A program made the position numbers and the translations under genes. Shown in pieces: positions 14,022 through 22,783 of a stretch of 26,807 bases of DNA (position 1 is its first letter; each line of letters opens with the position of its first letter). The notes below the pieces were generated by a model. That model was given only the letters and a program-made list of their open reading frames with translations, ran no database searches and was not told the origin of the DNA. The stretch is from JAVBRU01 sp031547595 (GTDB lineage Bacteria; Bacillota; Clostridia; Christensenellales; Aristaeellaceae), in assembly GCA_031547595.1 (NCBI GenBank), contig JAVBRU010000011.1, positions 1-26,807 of the forward strand, given 5' to 3'.

Positions 14022-15484
14022 ACGCGCTGCATAAGGCGCTTCGGCCTACGAAGCGCCGCCTGCGCCTGCTGCGCGCCATGGACGGCCTCCAGTGGGGGCT
14101 GTTGCTTGGCGCGGCATGCTGTGTGCTGGTGATGATCATTTCTTTCTTTGTGCCGCTGATGCACCGCACGTATTACCTGCTGTGCACGCTGGTGCTGCCC
14201 GTAGTGGGCACGCTGATTGGCGCGGCGCTGCATCTTGGCAGCTATCGCGCCGCCTGCGCCGCCGACAAGGCCGGGCTGAAGGAGCGCGCGCAGACGGCAC
14301 TCACCCTGCAAAACGGCAGCGCCATGACGGAGTGCCTGATGGAGGACGCCATCCGCAATCTGGAAGCGCTGGAGATCAAGGCTGCCTTCCCCTTTGCGGC
14401 GGATAAAAAGCGCATGCTGGCGCTGCTTTGCACCTGCGCGCTGTGCGGCGCGCTGTTTTTGATCAAAAACCCGCAGGATCAGGTGCTCAAAACCCAGGCG
14501 CAGTTCCAGCAGGAGGCACAAAAGCTGGCGCAGGAAGCGCAAAAAGCGCTGGACAAGGCCGCCGAAGCGCTGACGCCGGAGGAGCTTACGGAGCTTCGAA
14601 AGCTAATGGGCGATCTGGCGCGGGAGCTGGCGCAATCGCGGGATTCCCGCGATGCACTGATGGCGCTGGATCAGGCCGAAAAGGCGCTGGAGCGCCTCAC
14701 AAACGCACAGCAAGCGCTGCAAAGCGCCGCCGAAGCACTGCAAAATGCCGGCATGGACGCAGCCGCGCAGGCCATGGAGGCCGGGGACGCGCAGCAGCTG
14801 AGCGAAGCATTATCCAACGAAAGCGCCGCGCAAGCGGCAGCCGAAGCGCTGGACGCGGCGGCGAGCGCTACCTCCGGCCAGGCATCACAGGCGCTATCCG
14901 CCGCGGCATCCATGCTGCGGGCAGGCAATGCGTCCGGCGCGGTCAGCACGCTGCAAAATGCCGCATCCCTTGGCAATATGCAAGCGCTGCTCAGCAGCAT
15001 GCGCAGCGCCCTTGGCAGCGGCCAGGGGCTGGGGCAGGGCCTTGGCAGCGGCCAGGGCAAAGGCAGCGGAAACGGTCAGGGCCAAGGCATCGGCCAAAGC
15101 GAGGGCGACGGCGGTGGTGGCGGCGCGGGAAAGGGAACTACCTCCCAGGATGCCGGCTACACCCCCGGCAGCGACCGCCAGCGCCAGAGCGGCACCGGCC
15201 AGGCCGAATACCGCGAGGTGCCCTACGAATCCATATACGACCCCACGTGGCTTTCCGCCGGGGGCGAAATGGTCAATGAAACCGGCGCTGTGGGCGAAGG
15301 GGAATCCACCCGCATCAACCTCGCGCCCGGCCTTGGCGATGCCACCAACACCGTGCCATACAACGAAGTGATTGCACAGTATGCGCAGACGGCGGCCAAG
15401 GCGGCGCAAAACCCCGATCTGCCCGCCTATAAACAGCAGTGGATCAACGACTATTTTGCCGCGCTGACGTCCCAAAACGATTAA
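14018..15484 (+). CDS. Membrane protein with Ala/Gln coiled coil and Gly/Gln-rich linker (DUF4175-like)
   Basis: The start is a GTG at 14018 overlapping the permease stop. The product has 488 residues. A basic N-terminus leads into two membrane segments (about 26-46, 51-72), a short soluble part and a third segment (132-149). After this come a long Ala/Gln/Glu-rich coiled coil (about 155-330) and a low-complexity Gly/Gln/Ser linker (333-372). The C-terminal domain of about 100 residues includes VPYESIYDPTWL, and ends with PAYKQQWINDYFAAL. The positive-inside rule puts the coiled coil and C-terminus outside the cell. Similar coiled-coil membrane proteins sit next to MoxR genes in other bacteria. 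It may be a surface-spanning stalk of a MoxR/VWA complex (inference). Confidence 0.87.
   Translation: MNALHKALRPTKRRLRLLRAMDGLQWGLLLGAACCVLVMIISFFVPLMHRTYYLLCTLVLPVVGTLIGAALHLGSYRAACAADKAGLKERAQTALTLQNGSAMTECLMEDAIRNLEALEIKAAFPFAADKKRMLALLCTCALCGALFLIKNPQDQVLKTQAQFQQEAQKLAQEAQKALDKAAEALTPEELTELRKLMGDLARELAQSRDSRDALMALDQAEKALERLTNAQQALQSAAEALQNAGMDAAAQAMEAGDAQQLSEALSNESAAQAAAEALDAAASATSGQASQALSAAASMLRAGNASGAVSTLQNAASLGNMQALLSSMRSALGSGQGLGQGLGSGQGKGSGNGQGQGIGQSEGDGGGGGAGKGTTSQDAGYTPGSDRQRQSGTGQAEYREVPYESIYDPTWLSAGGEMVNETGAVGEGESTRINLAPGLGDATNTVPYNEVIAQYAQTAAKAAQNPDLPAYKQQWINDYFAALTSQND
15010..15057 (+). repeat. Direct repeat in the Gly/Gln linker
   Basis: An 18-base unit CCTTGGCAGCGGCCAGGG occurs at 15010-15027 and again at 15040-15057, exactly 30 bases apart and so in frame. 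It encodes LGSGQG-type units of the linker. Such in-frame repeats can change copy number by slippage and alter linker length. Confidence 0.85.
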
Positions 15485-15495
15485 GGAGCAACAGT

Positions 15496-16482
15496 ATGCA
15501 AGCGATTGAGAAACACGACATCGAGAAATTTTCGTCCCTGCTGGACAGCATCCGTAAAGAGATCGCCCGTGAAATGGTAGGGCAGCAGGAGGTGATCGAC
15601 CACCTGCTGATGGCCGTCATCGCCGGGGGCAATGTGCTCTTGGAGGGCGTGCCCGGCCTTGGCAAGACCCGGCTGGTGCGAACGCTGTCCCACGTCTTGG
15701 ATCTGCCGTTTTCCCGCATTCAGTTCACGCCGGATTTGATGCCTGCCGACATCACCGGCACCAACATCATCGTGAAAACAGACACGGGCAACGCATTTTC
15801 CTTCCAGCCGGGGCCGCTGTTTTCGTCCATTGTGCTGGCGGATGAGATCAACCGCGCCACGCCCAAGACGCAATCCGCGCTGCTGGAAGCCATGCAGGAG
15901 CACAGCGTCACCGTGGCGGGGCAGACCCGCGTCCTGCCGGAGCCGTATTTTGTGCTGGCTACCCAAAACCCCGTGGAGCAGGAGGGCACCTATCCCCTGC
16001 CCGAGGCACAGCTCGACCGCTTTCTGTTCAAAGTGATGGTCGGATACCCAAGCCTTTCAGAGCTGCACGGCATTGTGAACATGACCGTCAAATCCGCCGA
16101 CAACCCCGCGAAAACCGTGGCCAGCGGCGCAGATATACTGTTGATGCGGCAGGTGGCGCAGGAGGTGCCCATTGCCCAAGCGGTGCAGGATTATGCCCTG
16201 CGCCTGGTGCTGGCCACCCAGGGCGGCGACGACGCGCCCGCTGAGGCAAAGAAATATCTTCGCTTTGGCGCCAGCCCCCGCGCCGCGCAGGCCATTTTGG
16301 CCACCGCCCGCGTGCGCGCGCTGATGCAGGGGCGCTTCAATGTGGCCTTTGAGGACATCCGCTTTGTGGCGCCCGCGTGCCTCCGCCACCGTCTGGCGCT
16401 CAATTTTGAGGCGCTGTCCGAGGGCCGCACCACGGACGAGCTGATCGCGCACCTGATGGACGCCATCGGCAAGGGAGCGTAA
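15496..16482 (+). CDS. MoxR-family AAA+ ATPase
   Basis: The start at 15496 has AAGGAG overlapping the previous stop. The 328-residue product carries Walker A GVPGLGKT (51-58), Walker B VLADE (113-117) followed by INRATPKTQSALLEAMQE, sensor 1 in LATQNP (N158) and sensor 2 in GASPRAA (R262). This matches the MoxR/RavA clade in length and motif order. MoxR ATPases act as chaperones for VWA-domain partners, inserting metal or remodelling complexes. Genes for three such partners follow immediately (DUF58, BatA-like, double VWA). It is expected in the cytoplasm at the membrane face. Confidence 0.96.
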   Translation: MQAIEKHDIEKFSSLLDSIRKEIAREMVGQQEVIDHLLMAVIAGGNVLLEGVPGLGKTRLVRTLSHVLDLPFSRIQFTPDLMPADITGTNIIVKTDTGNAFSFQPGPLFSSIVLADEINRATPKTQSALLEAMQEHSVTVAGQTRVLPEPYFVLATQNPVEQEGTYPLPEAQLDRFLFKVMVGYPSLSELHGIVNMTVKSADNPAKTVASGADILLMRQVAQEVPIAQAVQDYALRLVLATQGGDDAPAEAKKYLRFGASPRAAQAILATARVRALMQGRFNVAFEDIRFVAPACLRHRLALNFEALSEGRTTDELIAHLMDAIGKGA

Positions 16483-16485
16483 CAC

Positions 16486-17331
16486 ATGCTGGACGATGGG
16501 TTTTTGCACAAGCTGGATGCCCTGCGCATCGCACTGAAAGACTACGCGCGGGGCGGGGCGGGCGGGGCGCGGCGCTCCCGTGCGCTGGGCAGCTCGGCAG
16601 AGTTTTCGGATTTTCGCGAGTACGCGCCGGGGGACGATATCCGGCGCATTGACTGGAACGCCTTCGCCCGCTTTGACAGGCTATTTTTGAAGCTGTTTAT
16701 GGAGGAGCAGGAGTGCCGGGTGACGCTGTTGATCGACGACAGCGGCTCCATGAAAGCCAAATGGCAAACGGCCGTGCAGCTGACAGAAACGCTGTGTTAT
16801 CTGGCGCTTGGCGGCGGCGACCGGGTGCGCATTGCGGCGCTTAGCGGGCTTGTCAGCCCCTGGATGGCCGGGCGCAAGGATTATTTGAAGGCCGCGGATT
16901 TTCTCTCTTCCCTCTCCCCAGGCGGCGAAACGGCGCTGTGCCAGGCGGTGCAGCGCACCCCTTACCCCGCCGGGCGCGGGTTCACCGTGCTGGTCAGCGA
17001 TTTATTTTCTTTGGACGGATACAAGCAGGCGCTACAGCTGTTGCAATACCGCAAGCAGGAAACCAATGTGATCCACGTGCTGGCCCCGGAAGAGTTTGAC
17101 CCGCAGCTGGAGGGCGCGCTGCGCCTTACCGACGAGGAAAACAGCAAGCCCCTTGAAATCGTCATGACCGCCGATGTGCTGCGCCAGTACCACGCCGCAC
17201 TGACGGCGTTTTTAGAAACCGCGCGCGCGGACTGCCATCTGCGCGGTATTCCGTATGTGCTGTGCGACGCAGGCGTGGACGCACAGCAACTGGTACTCAA
17301 AAATCTGATGCAGGCAGGGCTGATTGCATGA
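16486..17331 (+). CDS. DUF58 protein with VWA-type MIDAS
   Basis: The 281-residue product has the DUF58 signature at about 40-71 (FSDFREYAPGDDIRRIDWNA, then FARFDRLFLKLF) followed by a von Willebrand A domain with a complete MIDAS DxSxS (D84, S86, S88 in DDSGSM). There is no membrane segment, so it is cytoplasmic. It starts three bases after the MoxR stop and overlaps the next gene by four bases (ATGA). MoxR-DUF58 pairs are conserved, and the DUF58 protein is presumed to be the direct substrate or adaptor of the ATPase. Confidence 0.95.
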   Translation: MLDDGFLHKLDALRIALKDYARGGAGGARRSRALGSSAEFSDFREYAPGDDIRRIDWNAFARFDRLFLKLFMEEQECRVTLLIDDSGSMKAKWQTAVQLTETLCYLALGGGDRVRIAALSGLVSPWMAGRKDYLKAADFLSSLSPGGETALCQAVQRTPYPAGRGFTVLVSDLFSLDGYKQALQLLQYRKQETNVIHVLAPEEFDPQLEGALRLTDEENSKPLEIVMTADVLRQYHAALTAFLETARADCHLRGIPYVLCDAGVDAQQLVLKNLMQAGLIA

Positions 17332-19046
17332 TTCAATTTTTAAGCCCCGCAGGGCTGTGGGCGGTATCGGGCGCACTGGCCATTCTGGTGTTTTATTTGA
17401 TGCGCCGCCGCTATACCCCGCACACCGTGCCCAGCACGTACCTGTGGAAAAAGGCGGTGGCGGAGCATACGGCCTCCCGCCCTATCCAGAAGCTGAAAAA
17501 GAACTTATTGATGTTTTTGCAATTATTGATCGCGCTGATGCTGATGCTGTCCCTGATGCGCCCGACGCTGCCTGGCGGCGTGAGCGGCGAAACTGTGATG
17601 ATTTTTGACGTATCCGCCAGCATGCAGGCGCAAAGCGGCAACACCTCCCGCCTGGATGAGGCGGTGCAGGTGGCATCCCGCATGATCAGCGGCATGCAGG
17701 CGGGCGACCGCGTGACGCTGCTGGCGGCTGGCACCACTACCCGCCAGCTTATCACCCGCACAGACGACCACACCGCCGCCCAGCGCGCACTTAGCTCGCT
17801 GACAGCAGAAAACGGCACCGGCGACTTGAACGCCGCGCTGTCGCTGGCCGAGGCCATGCAAAAGGAAATCAGTGATCTGAACATCGTGGTTTTTTCGGAT
17901 ACCTACCGCTCGAACGACCCTGCTGTCACCGTGATTAACGCATCCGATGGCGCAGACAACCGCGCCATCCTCAGCTTCTCCGTGCAGCAAAGCACGGGAC
18001 GCGCGCTGGCGCGGGTGGCCAACTACGGCGCGGATGCCGAGGTCACCGTGGAATGCTATGCCGACGGCATGCTGGCGGATATCCGCAGTATTCAGCTGGC
18101 AGCGGGCGAAGTGGGCAGCGTCAGCTTTGAGCTGCCGGAGGGCGTGGAAAAAGCGCAGGCCTTGCTCGTCACCCCGGACGCAATTGCCGCCGATAATGAG
18201 TATTACTGGCTGCGCCCCGTGGAGCAGACGCACACGGTGATCCTTCGCGGGGACAATGTGTTTTTGGAAAAGGCGCTGCTGCTGCGCAGTGATATACAAT
18301 TGATCAAAACCACGATGGACGATCCTGCCGTGGTAGAAAACGCAGCGCTGATTATCACCCAGGGCGATACGCTGGCCTTTGCTGTGCCGGGCATGGATGT
18401 GACGATTGCCGCCGAAGCCCTGATAGACAAGCCCGCCGCGCTTTCCGCCGCGCAAAACACCACCGCGAAAGAGCTGCTCAGCGACGTAACCTTAGATAAC
18501 ATGGCAGTGCTCAAATACCATCCCCTCACCGGCGGCACCGCGCTAATGACAGCGGAGGGCGGCACCGTGATGGCAGTACAAAACGGTGCGGTGGTGCTGG
18601 GCTTTGACGTGCACAACAGCAACCTGCCGCTGGGCTATGGCTTCCCGGTGCTGGTGCAAAACATCCTCAGCTACTTGTTGCCCGAAGCCGTGACCGGCGT
18701 GGAAAATGCCGACTGCGGCCAGCGTATCCAATTACAATTAAATGCGCGTACGCAAAACGCCGTTGTCGTCACGCCCTCCGGCCGCCATGTGGCGGCGCAA
18801 AGCGGCGCATTTGCCGATACGCTGGAGCGCGGCGTGTATACCCTGATTGAAGATAACGAGCGCCAGACCGCCTTTGCCCTGCACATGGCACGCAGCGAAA
18901 GCGATGTGCGGCAGGTGGCCCCCGGTGCTGCCGGGGCGCTGCAAGAGGGCACGGCGCGTTACGGGCTGGAATTGACAAAATATCTGCTGGCGGCGGTGCT
19001 TTTGCTGCTGGCTGTGGAATGGTGGGTGAGCCGCCGTGGGCATTGA
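17328..19046 (+). CDS. BatA-like membrane-anchored VWA protein
   Basis: The 572-residue product starts at an ATG overlapping the DUF58 stop. Residues 1-80 form a BatA-type N-terminal region with two membrane segments (about 6-25 and 58-77) and the motif FLSPAGLWAVSG near the start. A VWA domain follows with MIDAS DVSAS (94-98), then beta-rich domains (about 230-530), and a final membrane segment at about 550-567 with a basic tail. The protein is much longer than the usual BatA (about 330 residues). The bulk probably lies outside the cell. It overlaps the next gene by 11 bases. Confidence 0.92.
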   Translation: MIQFLSPAGLWAVSGALAILVFYLMRRRYTPHTVPSTYLWKKAVAEHTASRPIQKLKKNLLMFLQLLIALMLMLSLMRPTLPGGVSGETVMIFDVSASMQAQSGNTSRLDEAVQVASRMISGMQAGDRVTLLAAGTTTRQLITRTDDHTAAQRALSSLTAENGTGDLNAALSLAEAMQKEISDLNIVVFSDTYRSNDPAVTVINASDGADNRAILSFSVQQSTGRALARVANYGADAEVTVECYADGMLADIRSIQLAAGEVGSVSFELPEGVEKAQALLVTPDAIAADNEYYWLRPVEQTHTVILRGDNVFLEKALLLRSDIQLIKTTMDDPAVVENAALIITQGDTLAFAVPGMDVTIAAEALIDKPAALSAAQNTTAKELLSDVTLDNMAVLKYHPLTGGTALMTAEGGTVMAVQNGAVVLGFDVHNSNLPLGYGFPVLVQNILSYLLPEAVTGVENADCGQRIQLQLNARTQNAVVVTPSGRHVAAQSGAFADTLERGVYTLIEDNERQTAFALHMARSESDVRQVAPGAAGALQEGTARYGLELTKYLLAAVLLLLAVEWWVSRRGH

Positions 19047-21693
19047 TTTCAGACAGCCAATTTTCCTCGCCGCCTTTGCGCTGCTGGCGGCAGGGATGGT
19101 TTGGATTTACATCCGCACACCGGGGCATACGCTGAAGGGCAAGGTGTCGCTTGCGCTGCGCCTTGCGGTGACGCTGCTGTTGACACTGGCTCTTGCGGGC
19201 ACGCAGGTGCTGGGCGCGGCGTCGCGTCAGGTGAAATGGATCCTGGTGGACGCCTCCGCATCCGCCGCCGCGCAGCGCACGGGGATCGATGCCGCCGTGA
19301 AGGAAGCGCTTCAAAACGCGCCTGCAGACACACAGATCGGCATCATCGCCTTTGGGCAAAACGCCATGGTGGAGCGGCCGCTGGGCACAGCGTCCGGCTA
19401 TGCCGGGGTCACCACCCGCATTGACGCGCATGCCACCAACCTCACAGACGCCCTCACCCTCGCCGCCGCATTGACCCCGCAGGACGCCTCCGGCGGCGTG
19501 GCCGTCATCACAGACGGCAAGGTGGAGGAAGTCTCCGCGCAGGGGCTGCTGGCCCGCGGCATGGCGGCCGACGTGCTGATCCTGCCCGCGGCCAATGTGC
19601 CCGATGCCCAGGTCAGCGCCATCAACGCGCCCAGGAACGTCTATCAGGAGCAGAGCTTCACCGTCACGGTAGACATCACCTCCAATATGGAAACCAGCGC
19701 CACGCTGGTGCTGCTGGCCAACCGCGAGGCCGTGGCCACGCGGGAGATCACCCTGCGCGCGGGCGAAAACACCTTCGCATTCCAGGATGTCGCCGCCGCT
19801 ACGGGCGTTGTGGCCTATGAGGCGCAGCTGATCGCCGCCAGCGACGCGGTATCCGTAAACAACCGCCTGGGCGCGTATATCACCGTGGAGGGTGCGCCCT
19901 CGGTGCTGCTGGTGGAGGGCACAACCGGCGATGCGCGCGAGTGGCAAAAGCTGTTGCAAGCCGCCGGCATGCAGGTGACGGTGCTGCCGCCCGAGGGCAT
20001 GCCATCCGATACCAGCGCCCTTACCGCCTATCATGCCATTGTGCTGTGCAATGTGGATATCGACCGCGTGACGGACAGCCAGCTTGCCGCGCTGGAGAGC
20101 GCCGTGCGCTTGTTTGGGCGCGGATTGATCGTCAGCGGCGGGGACAGCAGCTACGCGCTGGGCGGCTACCGCGGCAGCGCGCTGGAGCAGCTTTTGCCCG
20201 TCACCATCGATGTGAAAAACCAAATGGACATGCCCACGCTGGCGCTGGTGCTGGCGCTGGACAAATCCGGCTCCATGACGGACGGACAATACGGCATCAC
20301 GCGCCTGGAGGTGGCCAAATCCGCCGCTGTCAGCGCCACGGACATCCTCACCCCGCGCGATCAGGTGGGCGTGATTGCCTTTGACGACGCCGCGCAGTGG
20401 GTGGTGCAGCTGCAATTGGTCAGCGATCTTGCCGCCATTCAATCCGCCATTGGCACCATCCGCCCCGGCGGCGGCACGGCGTTCTATTCGCCCCTGCAGG
20501 CGGCGTATAACGCGCTCAAGGATGCCGACGCGCAGCTCAAGCACGTGATTTTCCTCACCGATGGCGAGCCGGGAGACAGCGGCTACGACCTGATTGTGCG
20601 GCAGATGGCAGACGCCGGTATCACGCTGACCACCGTGGCGGTGGGCGACGGCGCGAATGTGCAGCTTTTGCATCAGCTGGCCACGCTGGGCAATGGCCGG
20701 GCCTATGCCGCCGGTCAGTTTGACAACGTGCCCAAGATTTTTACCAAGGAAACCATGCTGGTGGCGGGCAGCTATGTGCAAAACCGCGTGTTCACCCCCA
20801 TCATTTACGAAGAAAGCGCGCTTACGGCCTTTGAAGGCTTCCCGCAGTTGACGGGCTACCTTGCCACCAAGGAAAAGCCCCTGGCGCATGTCACCCTGAT
20901 GAGTGACCGCGAGGAACCCGTCCTCGCCTGGTGGCAATACGGCGCAGGGCGCGTCCTTGCCTGGACGAGCGATGCCAAGGGCGGCTGGACGAGTTCTTTC
21001 CTCGCCTGGCAGGAAGCCAGCACTTTCTTTTCCGGCATGGTGTCCTTTGCGCTGCCCAATCAGGAGCACAAGGGCGAGGTGGCGCTGCTGGACGGCAAGG
21101 TGCGCTACACCGCGCCCGAGGGCAGCGGCAGCGCTGCCACCTCCTTGACCGCCATTCTCCCCGGCGGCGAAGAAGTGAACCTCCCCATGGCCGAGGTTTC
21201 CCCCGATGTGTACGAAGCGGCCCTTGACACCTCCGCCCAGGGTGCATATGCTTTGCGTGTTTTGCAAACCCATGCCGATGGAACTGCCACCACGCAGGAC
21301 GGCGGCGGCGTGGTGCGCTACAGCGCAGAGTATGACCTTCGCGCCGCAAAATCTGACGAAGCGCTGCAGCTGCTGACCGCCACCACCGGCGGGCGCATGG
21401 TGGATACAGCGCAAGAGCTTCTCTCCTCCCGCTCTCAAGCCCACCGCGCCAAGTATGATCTGACAACGCCTTTGCTCATTGCCGCGCTGGTTCTTTTTGT
21501 GCTGGATGTGGCCGTGCGCCGCTTTGCGTGGGAGGATGCCGTCAAAAAAGCGCGGCAGCAGCGCACCGAAAAAGCGCCCGTTGCCCGCGCTGCCAAGCCC
21601 CGCAAGGCTTCTCCTGCAAAGCCCGCCGAGGCCTCCCCCACCCAAACCTCTGATAAACTGACGGAAGCCATGAACAAGAAAAAGCTCCTGTGA
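19036..21693 (+). CDS. Large membrane protein with two VWA domains and a GATase-like domain
   Basis: The 885-residue product begins at a GTG at 19036 inside the end of the previous gene. It has two N-terminal membrane segments (about 7-25 and 36-57) and a first VWA-like domain with DASAS from D72. A beta-sandwich (about 195-290) and a glutamine-amidotransferase-like stretch (about 295-390, with GLIVSGGDSSYALGGYRGS) come next. A second VWA domain with DKSGSM (409-414) and FLTDGEPGDSG follows. After this come further beta domains, a membrane segment at about 811-830 and a basic Ala/Pro/Lys-rich cytoplasmic tail. The order VWA, GATase-like, VWA within one chain is unusual. It is probably the main surface partner of the MoxR/DUF58 pair. 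Confidence 0.92.
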   Translation: MGIDFRQPIFLAAFALLAAGMVWIYIRTPGHTLKGKVSLALRLAVTLLLTLALAGTQVLGAASRQVKWILVDASASAAAQRTGIDAAVKEALQNAPADTQIGIIAFGQNAMVERPLGTASGYAGVTTRIDAHATNLTDALTLAAALTPQDASGGVAVITDGKVEEVSAQGLLARGMAADVLILPAANVPDAQVSAINAPRNVYQEQSFTVTVDITSNMETSATLVLLANREAVATREITLRAGENTFAFQDVAAATGVVAYEAQLIAASDAVSVNNRLGAYITVEGAPSVLLVEGTTGDAREWQKLLQAAGMQVTVLPPEGMPSDTSALTAYHAIVLCNVDIDRVTDSQLAALESAVRLFGRGLIVSGGDSSYALGGYRGSALEQLLPVTIDVKNQMDMPTLALVLALDKSGSMTDGQYGITRLEVAKSAAVSATDILTPRDQVGVIAFDDAAQWVVQLQLVSDLAAIQSAIGTIRPGGGTAFYSPLQAAYNALKDADAQLKHVIFLTDGEPGDSGYDLIVRQMADAGITLTTVAVGDGANVQLLHQLATLGNGRAYAAGQFDNVPKIFTKETMLVAGSYVQNRVFTPIIYEESALTAFEGFPQLTGYLATKEKPLAHVTLMSDREEPVLAWWQYGAGRVLAWTSDAKGGWTSSFLAWQEASTFFSGMVSFALPNQEHKGEVALLDGKVRYTAPEGSGSAATSLTAILPGGEEVNLPMAEVSPDVYEAALDTSAQGAYALRVLQTHADGTATTQDGGGVVRYSAEYDLRAAKSDEALQLLTATTGGRMVDTAQELLSSRSQAHRAKYDLTTPLLIAALVLFVLDVAVRRFAWEDAVKKARQQRTEKAPVARAAKPRKASPAKPAEASPTQTSDKLTEAMNKKKLL

Positions 21694-21730
21694 TCCATCG
21701 CTGCGGAAGAAGAAAAGGAGGCAATCCGCC

Positions 21731-22783
21731 ATGAAAAAGCTGCTTACACCGTTCTTTCTCGCTGTCATCCTCTTGCTTTCTCTCATATCCCCTGCCCTCA
21801 CGCTGGAGGAGCAGGACGGTTTCCTGCAGGGCACGCTGCTTTCCCGGGACGGCATCCAGATCAAAGTGATCATGCCGGTACCTCAGGCGCCGCCTGAAAT
21901 CGTTAACCAGACCAAGTTACAGCAGCTGAAGCTTGGCCGCGTTCGGACACTGGAGCTGATTGAGCAATACGGGCAAAGCGGAATGAAGGCTACGGGCAAC
22001 GAAAAATGGCGCATTGACGTTGACAAGGCCGATTCGGAATTTGCTATAAGCTATCAGGAGGAAAACGCCAAATATGGCTATGCGTATACCGATTTTACCG
22101 ATACACACTGGCCGCTTGATACCGCCAATGCTGCTTTTGTGCAGGCTGATGCCACTGTGAAATCGTTTTTAGACGGGCTGGGGCTGGCCTACGAATACCC
22201 TTTCCATGCTGTTTTATACGACTATCAAAAGACTATAGGCTCCTCCCGGCTGCCGATATCACAGGAGGACTATTTGGCCAGCCGCTACGAGGGCAGGGAA
22301 GAAAAACTGCTGGCCAGATGGGCCGTTACTGATGGGCCGCCTATTATCGTAATTGTACGCTTTACGCTGGATGGCATTCCCTTTGGCACAAACATTTCGT
22401 GGACCAAGGGCAGCAATACCGCAGGCAACGGCAATGCGACGCCCAGCGCGTTCTTCACCGTGCTTGCAAACGGCAAGATTGGCGCAGTGGTGATTCGAAA
22501 CCCCTTTGAGGTAGCCAAATCCCAGCCCGACAAGCAGGCGATCCTTAGCTGGGAAACGGTGCTGAACAATGCCATTGATTATATCGCGGAGATATACTGT
22601 ACAGGCAATAAGCTGGGCGATTCCTTGATACTGACCCACGCAGAGTTTCAGTTGTACACCGATGCCAACAACATCGCCTTCCCCGCGTGGTCGTTTTTCT
22701 TTGAAAGAACGTTTGCCGACAGCGGTCAGATGCATGTGCTTTGCTTGTCCTATGACGCGCATACCGGCGCGCCCATCTGGTGA
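21731..22783 (+). CDS. Secreted or membrane-anchored protein of unknown family
   Basis: The 350-residue product starts at 21731 with AAGGAGG eight bases upstream. It has an N-terminal hydrophobic segment (LLTPFFLAVILLLSLISPAL) that reads as a signal peptide or anchor. The rest is soluble and mixed alpha/beta, with many aromatic residues and no motif I recognise. There is no lipobox cysteine. It follows the large VWA gene by 37 bases and overlaps the next membrane-protein gene by four bases (GTGA), so it marks the start of the second ABC module. By position it may be an accessory sensor or ligand-binding protein for that transporter (inference). Confidence 0.87.
   Translation: MKKLLTPFFLAVILLLSLISPALTLEEQDGFLQGTLLSRDGIQIKVIMPVPQAPPEIVNQTKLQQLKLGRVRTLELIEQYGQSGMKATGNEKWRIDVDKADSEFAISYQEENAKYGYAYTDFTDTHWPLDTANAAFVQADATVKSFLDGLGLAYEYPFHAVLYDYQKTIGSSRLPISQEDYLASRYEGREEKLLARWAVTDGPPIIVIVRFTLDGIPFGTNISWTKGSNTAGNGNATPSAFFTVLANGKIGAVVIRNPFEVAKSQPDKQAILSWETVLNNAIDYIAEIYCTGNKLGDSLILTHAEFQLYTDANNIAFPAWSFFFERTFADSGQMHVLCLSYDAHTGAPIW

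Noticed and set aside
15010..15130. Repetitive DNA that might suggest a CRISPR or tandem array
   Set aside because: The repeats are in frame within a Gly/Gln linker and lack spacers of uniform length. No CRISPR array or cas gene is present in the window.
18769..21873. Minus-strand open frame of 1034 codons opposite the VWA genes
   Set aside because: It lies opposite two well-supported VWA genes. Its product is rich in His, Arg and Gly with no domain, which is typical of the antisense frame of GC-rich coding DNA.
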